Part shown: positions 1 to 10,294 of the stretch, piece by piece
How positions within the stretch are numbered: the stretch's first letter is position 1
Layout of the letters: each line of letters starts with the position of its first letter
DNA from: Acidobacteriaceae bacterium
GTDB lineage: Bacteria; Acidobacteriota; Terriglobia; Terriglobales; Acidobacteriaceae
NCBI GenBank assembly: GCA_021323655.1
Contig: JAJPKO010000058.1
Location: 1 to 64,000, forward strand
Direction: 5' to 3'
Length of the DNA: 64,000 nucleotides
The notes under the pieces: model-generated
What the model saw: only the letters and a program-made list of their open reading frames with translations
What the model was told of the DNA's origin: nothing
Databases searched by the model: none
Translations under genes and position numbers: made by a program

Positions 1-201
1 CGGTGCATCCGCACCAACAACCCGCTGGAACGGCTCCATCGCGAGATTCGGCGACGAACGCGCGTGGTGGGCGCGTTTCCCGATGGCCGCTCGGCACTCA
101 TGCTGGTGGCCGCGCGGCTGCGGCATGTGGCCGCCACCCGCTGGGGCACGAAACGCTACTTGCAGATGAACAGGCTGGCCGAAGTCCGGGCCATCGCCTG
201 A
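1..201 (+). CDS. IS256-family transposase, C-terminal end (5' end outside window)
   Basis: An open frame enters from base 1 and ends at TGA 199-201, giving 66 residues. It starts RCIRTNNPLERLHREIRRRT and continues with a segment VVGAFPDGRSALMLVAARL. The TNN-LER-hREIRRRT block followed by VVGAFP and a DG-SA-MLVAARL helix is the hallmark C-terminus of mutator-type (IS256) DDE transposases, just after the catalytic Glu region. The catalytic residues themselves lie outside the window, so I cannot say whether the element is intact. A perfect palindrome and a probable IS terminus follow directly downstream. Confidence 0.85.
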   Translation, partial: RCIRTNNPLERLHREIRRRTRVVGAFPDGRSALMLVAARLRHVAATRWGTKRYLQMNRLAEVRAIA

Positions 202-206
202 GCCGC

Positions 207-240
207 TTTGCCAGTGGTCCCCATGGGGACCACTGGCAAA
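207..240 (+). terminator. Perfect 34-bp palindrome behind the transposase gene
   Basis: Bases 207-240 are an exact self-complementary palindrome centred on CCATGG, beginning five bases after the transposase stop. It would fold into a very stable hairpin when transcribed. The likely role is a transcription terminator for the transposase, or a block to read-through into or out of the element. There is no long U-tract, so a simple intrinsic terminator is not proven. Confidence 0.6.
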
Positions 241-280
241 ACAACCTCAACCAACAACCTTCCTAAGTTCCAGGGAAGAT

Positions 281-308
281 CGAAAGTGCGAAACTTACTG
301 GACACTAC
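281..308. mobile_element. Probable right terminus of the IS256-type element
   Basis: About 80 bases after the transposase stop lies CGAAAGTGCGAAACTTACTG followed by GACACTAC. The position and character fit an IS256-family terminal inverted repeat, and recognisable non-IS sequence (a hydrolase remnant) begins within about 50 bases. The left end is outside the window, so the repeat cannot be paired and no target duplication can be checked. Confidence 0.35.
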
Positions 309-357
309 CTGAGACCACCTCTTGCCACGGGCAAGGCATTTCGCAAAATGGCCGTTT

Positions 358-600
358 TTTGTGCGATTTCCTCTATGAAGGCTTTAATGCTGACGAGAAC
401 GGGAGGATGGCCTCGATGGTATTCTCTCCCATGTTGCCGGAGCTGGCCGCGGCAGCTTCAATTACCGTTTTACGCAACCCTCGCGAGATGCGGAACCTAC
501 ATCTTCTGTTTCTTTCCAACTGATGTCTTTCCCTTTACCGATCAATCTGAGCGCGAACCCAAGACCGGGCAGACTGGCGGCTGCTCGACCGGGCTGTAGC
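358..600 (+). pseudogene. Decayed fragment of a secreted alpha/beta-hydrolase-domain protein
   Basis: Four short pieces in successive frames together read like one conserved stretch. First comes DFLYEGFNADENGRMAS (about 365-414). It is followed by DGILSHVAGAGRGSFNYRF with TQPSRDAEPTSS (415 to about 505), then FFPTDVFPFTD with a following TGQTGG (about 505-585), then LLDR. From memory this order (YEGFN-DE-GR, DG-HVAGAGRGSFN-RF-QPSRDA, F-PTD-FPF-D, TGGLLDRA) is typical of the alpha/beta-hydrolase-domain family known as Abhydrolase_10. At least three frameshifts and the loss of both ends make it a relic. It lies immediately outside the IS right end, which fits decay after insertion. Confidence 0.55.
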
Positions 601-620
601 AGACAGGTTGTCGTTACGCA

Positions 621-3434
<2,814 letters not shown>

Positions 3435-3640
3435 AGTTTGATTATGCCGCACAAGGTACGTCAACCGGAGCGTCCGACGTGCGTCAGGTAAAAAGAATGC
3501 TCGTCATCCACACAGGCGGGCAGAGATATGCATTGGTCGGTGCTATCGCATCCACTCAATTCCTAACGGGGCCTTAGAAAAGCGAAGGGAACCGCACAAG
3601 GTCTCTCAAAACCATTGCGAGAGGCCGCGGAATTGATATC

Positions 3641-4648
3641 TCACGGATGGTTCTCTATCAGATTGCCCAATTGTTTCAGCATCTGCCGGGCCTTTTCTTT
3701 TTCGCCTAATCTCCGGTAGGCCTCGGCCAGATTTGCATATACGGCCCGGTTTTGGGGTTCCAGCCGACGGGCAGTCTCGAGATGCAATACCGCGTCCGCA
3801 GTCCGGTTTTCCATTAAATACAACCTGCCCAGAGCGATCTGTGCTGTGGAGTAACGCGGCTTTTCTTTAACTGCGCGCTCCAGGAGTGATTCTGCTTCGA
3901 TGAACTCCGGCTGACCGGGCAAGGCCCCCGTATGGATGAGTACTTCGGCCAGCAGATCCAGCAGCACAGGGTCATTGTTCCCGGCGCGAATACCTTCACG
4001 GGCCACTCTGACTGCCTCAGGAAGGTCATCAGCAAACAAGCTTTTTTGTGCCAGCACGAGATAAGCAATGTCTGTTCCAGACGCGAGGTTTGCCGCTACA
4101 GAAAATTCTGTCTGCGACTCGAGGTCATTTCCGGTCTGGGCCAGAAACATCGCTTTCTCATAGTGAAGCCGCGCTGAATCGGGCAGGTTCTTCAGGCCTT
4201 CATTCACAATTTGGAGACCAAGGGTAAAATTCTTCTGGTCCGTACAGGCATCGACGATAAAGAGGTAAAGTTTTTCGTCTTTTGGTGTCTGTGCTTCAGC
4301 CCGATGAAATGCTGCAATGGCCTGAGTTGTGAGTGCCTGACCGATGTAGGTCTGGGCCAGGAGATTATTCACACCGGCATTGTCGTGGCCGGAAGCCCGC
4401 AGCATTTCCAGTTGGCTTGCGGCTTTGCCATATTCATCCAAGCCGAGATAGCACAAGGCAAGATTAAAACTGGCGGCGTATCCACGCGCCCGTAAGAGAT
4501 GGGGAACGGCTTCATCCAGACGCCCCTGATGAATCAATACAACCCCAGCGCCGAGCTCGCTTTCGCTGGAGGACGTCTCCTGCCCCAACAGGCAAACAGC
4601 ACACGCCAGAACGCATGTTAAGACACTGAACTGGGCACGTAGTTTCAT
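3641..4648 (-). CDS. Secreted tetratricopeptide-repeat protein
   Basis: About 335 residues. The start at 4648 (MKLRAQFSVLTCVLACAVCLLGQ) gives a clean Sec signal peptide with cleavage near GQE. An upstream ATG at 4696 would place 16 polar residues before it and is less likely. The mature part is a chain of about eight 34-residue helical repeats with TPR spacing (for example the segments around LDEYGKAASQLEML, GQALTTQAIAAFHRAEAQTP and ALGRLYLMENRTADAVLHLETA). No enzyme motif is visible. TPR arrays bind partner proteins, and this one probably works in the periplasm, partner unknown. A TATAAT box with an 18-bp palindrome right behind it lies upstream and suggests repressor control. Confidence 0.85.
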   Translation of the reverse strand: MKLRAQFSVLTCVLACAVCLLGQETSSSESELGAGVVLIHQGRLDEAVPHLLRARGYAASFNLALCYLGLDEYGKAASQLEMLRASGHDNAGVNNLLAQTYIGQALTTQAIAAFHRAEAQTPKDEKLYLFIVDACTDQKNFTLGLQIVNEGLKNLPDSARLHYEKAMFLAQTGNDLESQTEFSVAANLASGTDIAYLVLAQKSLFADDLPEAVRVAREGIRAGNNDPVLLDLLAEVLIHTGALPGQPEFIEAESLLERAVKEKPRYSTAQIALGRLYLMENRTADAVLHLETARRLEPQNRAVYANLAEAYRRLGEKEKARQMLKQLGNLIENHP

Positions 4649-4722
4649 TGAGCTAAGCAATGATGCCCCCGGGGAGAATGCAACATCAATCCCCAAGTGC
4701 CGCCCCGAAATATACGCATTTG

Positions 4723-4754
4723 AATAAATCGCGATTTATTTGGGATGAATTATA
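4723..4754 (-). promoter_or_regulatory. -10 box plus 18-bp palindromic operator upstream of the TPR gene
   Basis: On the reverse strand TATAAT occupies 4754-4749. Beginning nine bases downstream is AATAAATCGCGATTTATT (4740-4723), an exact 18-bp palindrome. Transcription would start at about 4742, so the palindrome would sit right on the start region, the classical place for a repressor operator. The gene start at 4648 leaves a leader of roughly 95 bases. The cognate protein is unknown and no good -35 box is evident. Confidence 0.45.
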
Positions 4755-5002
4755 GGATTAATATTCCTCCGCATGCTGAAGGAGGGAGCGTTCGGTTCTG
4801 GACCGGAACTCGCCCAGCAGGTTTCAGGAAGGAATGCAATGCAATGGATTGTCATGCTCTTGCTTCTAGTATGAGCTGTTTTGCGCAGGAGTAAGACGAC
4901 TTTCAAGCCGGCGACTCGAATTCGCTCTGCACGGATGATCAGAGCCAAGCAAGGAAACGGAATCCATCTCCCTCATGCCGAAAGCTACTCTATTATCATT
5001 TC

Positions 5003-5032
5003 ATTATACCGAAAGTATGCAGGTAGTTTCGG
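5003..5032 (+). promoter_or_regulatory. Candidate operator in front of the DeoR-family gene
   Basis: CCGAAA (5009-5014) and TTTCGG (5027-5032) form an inverted repeat with a 12-base centre, 24 bases ahead of the regulator's start codon. The left arm lies in ATTATACCGAAAG (5003-5015). A near match, ATTATATCCGAAAG, occurs upstream of the alsE-like operon at 13605-13618. DeoR-family repressors commonly recognise repeats with TTTCG/CGAAA cores and often regulate themselves. That this protein binds here is inference. Confidence 0.35.
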
Positions 5033-5055
5033 AGGCATGAGAAGGAGAATGCGTG

Positions 5056-5862
5056 ATGATCCGTAGAGCCAAATCTGTCGGCCCCGAGGAACGGAGTCAA
5101 ATGCTAATTGATGAACGGCGGCGGCACATACTGTTACTGGTGCAAAGTCAGGGCAAGGTGCTGGTCGGGGAACTCGCGCGGACTCTGGGTATCTCGCAGA
5201 TTACGATTCGCAAGGATCTCGATCATCTACAGATGAAGGGGTTAATTCAACGCAGTCACGGCGGCGCTTTGCGCCTGCAGGCGGGCGCGCTTTTTGATCC
5301 CTCTCTCCAGGAAAAACAGAAGGAACACTCGCAGGAAAAGCAGCGCATTGCCGCCGCCGCTGCAGAGATGGTGAAGGAAGGTCAATGCGTCATGCTCGAT
5401 TCCGGCACAACGACGGCGGCAGTCGCTAAAGCCCTCAAGCGCTTCGCACAGCTCACCGTTATCACAAACGCAGTCAACATCGCAGCTGATTTGGCCAACA
5501 CGAACGTTGAGGTTATCCTAATTGGCGGAACGCTCCGCAAGAACTCCTTCTCTCTGGTCGGTCCGCTGGCCGAAGATATCCTCGAGGAAATGCATGCAGA
5601 TATTCTCTTCCTCGGCGTGGATGGATTCGATCTGGAGATTGGCATCACCACTCCGAATATCCTCGAATCCCGCGTGAACCGCGCCATGGTCAAGGCCGCT
5701 GGACGCGTTGTGGCGGTCTGTGATTCCACTAAATTTGGCCGGTTAAGCCTCTCGCGGATCATTCCACCTTCGTCCATCGACAGCATAATCACCGACAAAA
5801 ACCTCTCTCACGAAGTGGGGGAAGAGCTCCGCGCCAGTAACATCGAGGTCATCCTGGTGTAG
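5056..5862 (+). CDS. DeoR/GlpR-family transcriptional repressor
   Basis: About 268 residues with the standard DeoR layout. An N-terminal winged helix-turn-helix comes first (ILLLVQSQGKVLVGELARTL, then ISQITIRKDLDHLQMKGLI and RSHGGAL), followed by the sugar-phosphate-sensing DeoRC domain with MLDSGTTTAAVAKAL, NAVNIAADLA, LIGGTLRKNSFSLVGPLAE and DILFLGVDGFD. Members usually repress sugar catabolic genes and are released by a phosphorylated intermediate. AAGGAG at 5042-5047 supports the ATG at 5056; the adjacent GTG at 5053 is possible. It lies close to the reverse-strand sugar-phosphate operon at 10.3-13.5 kb, whose upstream region shares a motif with this gene's own, so it is the best candidate regulator of that operon. 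The effector is unknown. Confidence 0.88.
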   Translation: MIRRAKSVGPEERSQMLIDERRRHILLLVQSQGKVLVGELARTLGISQITIRKDLDHLQMKGLIQRSHGGALRLQAGALFDPSLQEKQKEHSQEKQRIAAAAAEMVKEGQCVMLDSGTTTAAVAKALKRFAQLTVITNAVNIAADLANTNVEVILIGGTLRKNSFSLVGPLAEDILEEMHADILFLGVDGFDLEIGITTPNILESRVNRAMVKAAGRVVAVCDSTKFGRLSLSRIIPPSSIDSIITDKNLSHEVGEELRASNIEVILV

Positions 5863-6458
5863 AAACCACGCGCTGTTTGGCGGTGAATTGATAAGCACTC
5901 GACCGCCGCGTGAGCAGTGATAATAACGATATCCTCGGTATGGTGATCATTCTTGCGGGTACTGACATTATCGGTGGTGCCAACAACTGCCTTTGCGATC
6001 GCGAACGAAACAGAAGTCGTCCATACACCACTGCTCTGGCTCCACACTTGGGGTAATCGAGAATCCGGCGACAACCCATTCGAAACGGCGGTCTGCCAGA
6101 CCCTACCCAAGCGGCGCCCGGCAATTGGGTCCTCCCGGAAAAACAAGTCTCAAAAGCCGATCCAGCTGGCGCGACGGGTTCCATCTGCAGGATTCAGAAA
6201 AAGCGTAGAAAGTCATAGAGAAAAGATCAAATATCTGGTCGCACTCAACTGAGCACGCGCGCCCCTGCCGTCAAGCGATGCCGCGCTCATAGCAGTCGCC
6301 GCCCTCCTAACACCCTGTTTAGGAAACTCCCGCCGATCGAACACCTCCATCGGGGGCCCCATTGTTACGATCAGCTGTGCTAGCTTGCTGATCGTTCCTG
6401 TTCCCTTCCACTAACATGGGCCCCTTTTGATTGGAGTTCTTCACTCTGCGCCGCTTAT
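5863..6458. other. Intergenic region between convergent genes, no gene supported
   Basis: About 600 bases between the DeoR-type gene and the BNR-repeat gene, which converge. Short open frames exist on both strands, but none has a convincing start, ribosome site or recognisable motif. I see no clear terminator hairpin. Degraded coding sequence is possible but cannot be shown. Confidence 0.5.
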
Positions 6459-9400
6459 TCACGGATGTAGCAGTGTCACCGTGAGGACAGTGCTGGAGTT
6501 GATTGCGCCCGTTGCGGCGTCGCTGGCACTTACCGTGACCGTGTAGTCGCCCCAACGGGTCGATGGACCAGCGGAGACGGTAAGGGTTGCGACGTCCGTA
6601 TCTGGAATCGTGATCGAGGACGGAATGCTGCACGTGGGCGGATGGTTTGGCTTGGTGATGGTTGAGGTTACTGAGCAGGCGACGTTAACGGCCCCCGTAA
6701 ATCCTCCCGAAGGCACAAAGCTGATTGTGGCCGTGCCGGTTTCGCCACGCTGAAGCGTGAGGTTTCCGTGATTATCAAGGCTTAAGCTGGGCGGGACCTG
6801 CACGGTGACAGGCACCACGATACTGGTAATGATCGAGCCATTATTCGCGGTGGCAGTGATCGTGACGGAGTAAGCACCGAGCGTGGTTGCCGAATCGGCT
6901 GTAATGGTCAGATCCGCAGTGACCGCCTGGGTTCCGGAGATACCCATCGAGGAAGGGATGCTGCAGGTCGGGTTGGCTGCTCCGGACGGCGAGGCGGTAA
7001 TCGCACAACTCAGGTTCACGATCCCCGTAAATCCCTGCGTGGGTGTGATGGTGATCGTGGAACTGTTGCCGGTCGTTCTGCCGTTCCATACAGTGATGGA
7101 CCCGCTGTTCGTCAGGTCGAATCCAGGACCCAGCGGAACCGGGTACTTGAAGGCGCCATTTCCGTTTGTCCCGATCAGCAGGTTGTTCCCATCTCCGGTT
7201 ACAGAGATGTCCATGATGCGACCGGTGGTCTTCAACAGGTCGCCGACACCCGGAGTAGCGCCCGGATACTGAGTTGCGTTGGTCCAGTGCTGGCCGTCGT
7301 CATCGGAGATCCATATCCCGGTCCCTATGTTGACGTCCACGAACTCGGCTTGAATGTTGGTGCCGCCGTACACGCGTCCTGGTTTAGTTGCGGTTGGAGC
7401 GAAGGCAAGGGCTTGCCCGTGTCCAATGTGTGCCCAGTTTGGGTCCGGCTGCATCGTAAGCGGATTCATGTTGTCGTCGTTGAGAGTCAGATTCCAGGTC
7501 CATGTTCCTCCGGATTGCGTTCCCTTCCAGAAGCCACCCGGATAGTCCTGGCCATTCGCAAACTGCTCGCGGGTACCGACCAGCAGGGACTGGTCATGAG
7601 GATCGAAGATCACCTTGATTACGTCGTTGGGGATATTTCCGGTTGCCCCAGTCACCAACGGTGTAATCAACTGCCATGTCTGGCCGCCATCCGCGGACTT
7701 GTAGACGCCTCCGGGTTGAGTGATATAGGGTGAGCAGCCTGCAATCGCTCTCACGGCCGCATATACGTTGTGACTCGGATCGACGGTGAGCGAGGTGACG
7801 GCATTCGTGGGGACGATCGCAGTTCCGCAGGTCAGCTTCGATCCAATGGCGGTGTAGGTCCAGCTGCTGCCGCCGGCCGATCTCACGTACACGCCGCCGC
7901 AGCCGCTATCCGCCAGATAGGTCGACTCCGTTGCCGTGGTGCCGTCAAAGGCGATGTCCGTGAACAAGTGAGAGCAGCCGAATGGCGGAGCAGGGGAGCC
8001 GGGATTGGGCAACGCGGCATTAATCGCGGGGGTCAGGTCCGCCCAAGTGTTCGTTCCGCTGAGCTGGTAAAGAGTTGTGCGCCCAGAAAGATAATAGTTC
8101 CCCAGGCTGATCGGGTCCGGGATCGTGAAGTAAGGCTCATTTGGGATGGAGCTCGCCAGCGCTCCGACGCCGCCCAACCCACTGCACTTGGATGTGTCAG
8201 CCAGAGGTGCAGGAGCATCGGAAGGATATTTGACCCCGAGCTGGCACCAGCTCGTCCCTCCATCCTTACTCAGCATGGCACCTACGTCGCTGTTGGTCAG
8301 AAAGATGTTGGAGGGGTTGCCCGGATCCGGACGAATCGTACGCGCAACGGTGATGTTGATGCCCGTGGTCTGGTAGTCTGTGCCATTCAAGGTGGTGTAG
8401 GTCTCACTCCAACTCTGGCCCGAATCCGTGCTTTTATAGACGGCGACCGGACTTCCATAGAGGAGGTTGCCGGTGATTGGGTCAAACGCCAGGGACTCAG
8501 TCCATCCACTGATCTTCTGAGGTTGGTTCAAAAGGCCAAGATTGTCGTTCACATTGCTGACGGCAGTATAGCCCCCGGCCCAGCTATTGTTCGTCGTAGT
8601 GGGATTATCCAGGTAATAGGCGCCCCAGTAGGCATTGACAGCACCGGCGTACAGCCGCACCGAGGATGGTCCGTTCCTGTTGTCGAGGGTCAGGGTCCAA
8701 AAGCGGGTACCGCTTCCGGGGAGATTCCTGGTGATGTCCGTCCACTGACTTCCGCTGATGCTTCCAACCGACGCGTACACCTTCCGATAGGTCCTGAGTA
8801 CGGGTGGGTTTACGCTGTTGTCCTTGGCCGCGAATTCAACCGCAGCATACCTGGTTGTCGTTAGACCGGTATTCGGATCTTTCTGCGACGGATCCAGTAT
8901 GAGGTCGAAGACCGAATACGCCGTGTTGGCCGGCGGGGTGACGAGCGGCGGGAGTGTGAAGGCCGTGAAGGTGCTCCAGGTACTCCCGCCATCCTGGGAG
9001 ACGTAGGCGCCCTTGTTGGTGGCCAAATAGATGACGCAGGACCGGCCTCCGCAGGCACCGGAGTTCGGATCGAACACGATGCGATTGACAACGGTACCCG
9101 CCGGAAGCGGAGTTCCGTTCACCATGATTGGATCCCTAGACCAGGTGGAGCCGCCATCGACGCTCTTATAGATACCCACCATACCGGAGCTGTTCGCCTG
9201 ATATCGAACCTGGCCGATACCGGCGAAGATCACGCGCGCCATGTTGGTCGAGGGATCCACGGAATTCGGATCCACGGCGATGGCACCAATCGGGGTGGTG
9301 AAGGACCACATGTAGGGAAAGGGGGCAAGGACGCCGACGATGCCGGGCACTCTGCTCCAGGTCGTACCTCCATCGGTCGATTTCTGGAGCCCGCCACTGG

Positions 9401-9770
9401 CCGCGGCATAGATGATCCCGTTGCTGGCTGAGTTGGGGTCCTCGGCGAAAGCGTCGATCTCGAGTGAGTTCACTCCGCTCGTGCCATCCCACACCTCGCC
9501 AGAGCTGTGGACCCAGCTTGCGCCGCCGTCATCGGAATAGAAGATGCCGCCGATGTCGCTGCCGAGAAAGATCCGGTTATTGGCCGCATTCGGCGCCATG
9601 TAATGCGAGTAGAAGAGAGTTGGTACCCAGCCGCCCCCGCCGAATCCTATCGAGCCCTGATTCTGAGCATCGGCCAAGCACGTCCCGAGCGCAAAGAATA
9701 AATGGGTGATGAGGGTCGCCGCAGCCCAGCACAACAGCGTTTTCTTTCGATTTACATTATTCGATATCAT
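6459..9770 (-). CDS. Large secreted BNR/Asp-box repeat protein (sortilin/GH74-like beta-propeller) with C-terminal Ig-like domains
   Basis: 1103 residues. The signal peptide lies in the first 36 (hydrophobic LLCWAAATLITHLFFALGT, cleavage near ADAQ). Residues of about 40-870 are rich in Asp-box repeats of the form S-DGG-W (YSDDGGASW, KSTDGGTTW, KSVDGGSTW, VSQDGGSTW, KSTDSGQSW, LSKDGGTSW, KSADGGQTW, ISDDDGQHW), which build beta-propellers. The N-terminal GGGWVPTLFYSH and SDIGGIFYSDDGG resemble GH74 xyloglucanases, where two such propellers form the substrate cleft. I cannot place the catalytic Asp residues, so hydrolase activity is inferred. Two Ig-like domains of about 100 residues follow (each with an FTG-V-L/V-C core and TCSIPSS). 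An RBS (AGGAG) and a TTGACA promoter lie directly upstream. Confidence 0.8.
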   Translation of the reverse strand: MISNNVNRKKTLLCWAAATLITHLFFALGTCLADAQNQGSIGFGGGGWVPTLFYSHYMAPNAANNRIFLGSDIGGIFYSDDGGASWVHSSGEVWDGTSGVNSLEIDAFAEDPNSASNGIIYAAASGGLQKSTDGGTTWSRVPGIVGVLAPFPYMWSFTTPIGAIAVDPNSVDPSTNMARVIFAGIGQVRYQANSSGMVGIYKSVDGGSTWSRDPIMVNGTPLPAGTVVNRIVFDPNSGACGGRSCVIYLATNKGAYVSQDGGSTWSTFTAFTLPPLVTPPANTAYSVFDLILDPSQKDPNTGLTTTRYAAVEFAAKDNSVNPPVLRTYRKVYASVGSISGSQWTDITRNLPGSGTRFWTLTLDNRNGPSSVRLYAGAVNAYWGAYYLDNPTTTNNSWAGGYTAVSNVNDNLGLLNQPQKISGWTESLAFDPITGNLLYGSPVAVYKSTDSGQSWSETYTTLNGTDYQTTGINITVARTIRPDPGNPSNIFLTNSDVGAMLSKDGGTSWCQLGVKYPSDAPAPLADTSKCSGLGGVGALASSIPNEPYFTIPDPISLGNYYLSGRTTLYQLSGTNTWADLTPAINAALPNPGSPAPPFGCSHLFTDIAFDGTTATESTYLADSGCGGVYVRSAGGSSWTYTAIGSKLTCGTAIVPTNAVTSLTVDPSHNVYAAVRAIAGCSPYITQPGGVYKSADGGQTWQLITPLVTGATGNIPNDVIKVIFDPHDQSLLVGTREQFANGQDYPGGFWKGTQSGGTWTWNLTLNDDNMNPLTMQPDPNWAHIGHGQALAFAPTATKPGRVYGGTNIQAEFVDVNIGTGIWISDDDGQHWTNATQYPGATPGVGDLLKTTGRIMDISVTGDGNNLLIGTNGNGAFKYPVPLGPGFDLTNSGSITVWNGRTTGNSSTITITPTQGFTGIVNLSCAITASPSGAANPTCSIPSSMGISGTQAVTADLTITADSATTLGAYSVTITATANNGSIITSIVVPVTVQVPPSLSLDNHGNLTLQRGETGTATISFVPSGGFTGAVNVACSVTSTITKPNHPPTCSIPSSITIPDTDVATLTVSAGPSTRWGDYTVTVSASDAATGAINSSTVLTVTLLHP

Positions 9771-9803
9771 AGGAGCTCTCCTATTCGAACATAATGAAAC
9801 AGG

Positions 9804-9832
9804 AGGCTAGCACTTCAATGTAATGTTGTCAA
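9804..9832 (-). promoter_or_regulatory. Sigma-70-type promoter of the BNR-repeat gene
   Basis: On the reverse strand a perfect TTGACA (9832-9827) is followed after exactly 17 bases by TAGCCT (9809-9804). The start codon at 9770 lies about 27 bases beyond the expected transcription start, with AGGAG in between. The -35 is ideal and the -10 is weak, so this could be an activator-dependent promoter. It indicates that the BNR gene can be transcribed independently of the operon upstream. Confidence 0.55.
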
Positions 9833-10294
9833 CCGAGTTGTTAGTTTTTATTTCGCTTTAACGTTCAAGGCATCGTGGGATCCATAACAAGGGGTGGATA
9901 TTGTGACGTATTCGTTCCAGTAGCCATTTCCTCCATCTCCTCATCGGCGAAATCAAATGTGTTCCTTAACTGCACGGAAGGAATCCCGTTGCGAGTGCGT
10001 GAAGATATGCGCTTACGCTTAGAGGAATGCCAGGAGCATACGGGCGTGGGGAACCCCAATTGTTCGCTCGAGGAAAGGGCCCTCGAACGGAATCGCGCAG
10101 AAGTATCGCTTGCTTGTCTTGGCTATTTTCCTGCCATTCGTGAGCTGGCAAGTGTTGCTCACAGGACGGGCTCAATCCGATTGCAAACCATACAACTCTG
10201 ATAAAATATAAGTTCGTCGACAAAGACTATAAGGATAGAAATCACGCACAGAAAGGCAATGGCCATTTACCTTGCGTTCCCGGAAAACCTCGGC
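9833..10294. other. Intergenic region, no gene supported
   Basis: About 460 bases between the end of the RpiB-ROK gene and the promoter of the BNR gene, both on the reverse strand. The short frames here have no start signals or family motifs. I see no strong hairpin. Confidence 0.45.

Noticed and set aside
3599-3625. Imperfect hairpin (GGTCTCTC/GAGAGGCC) after the TPR gene
   Set aside because: One mismatch, long loop and no U-tract, so it is too weak to call a terminator.
7770-8864. Forward open frame of 364 codons
   Set aside because: Antisense to the Asp-box repeats of the BNR protein; low-complexity Arg/Gly-rich translation.
9865-10223. Short reverse-strand frames between the BNR and RpiB-ROK genes
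   Set aside because: No start signal, no conserved motif; treated as non-coding.
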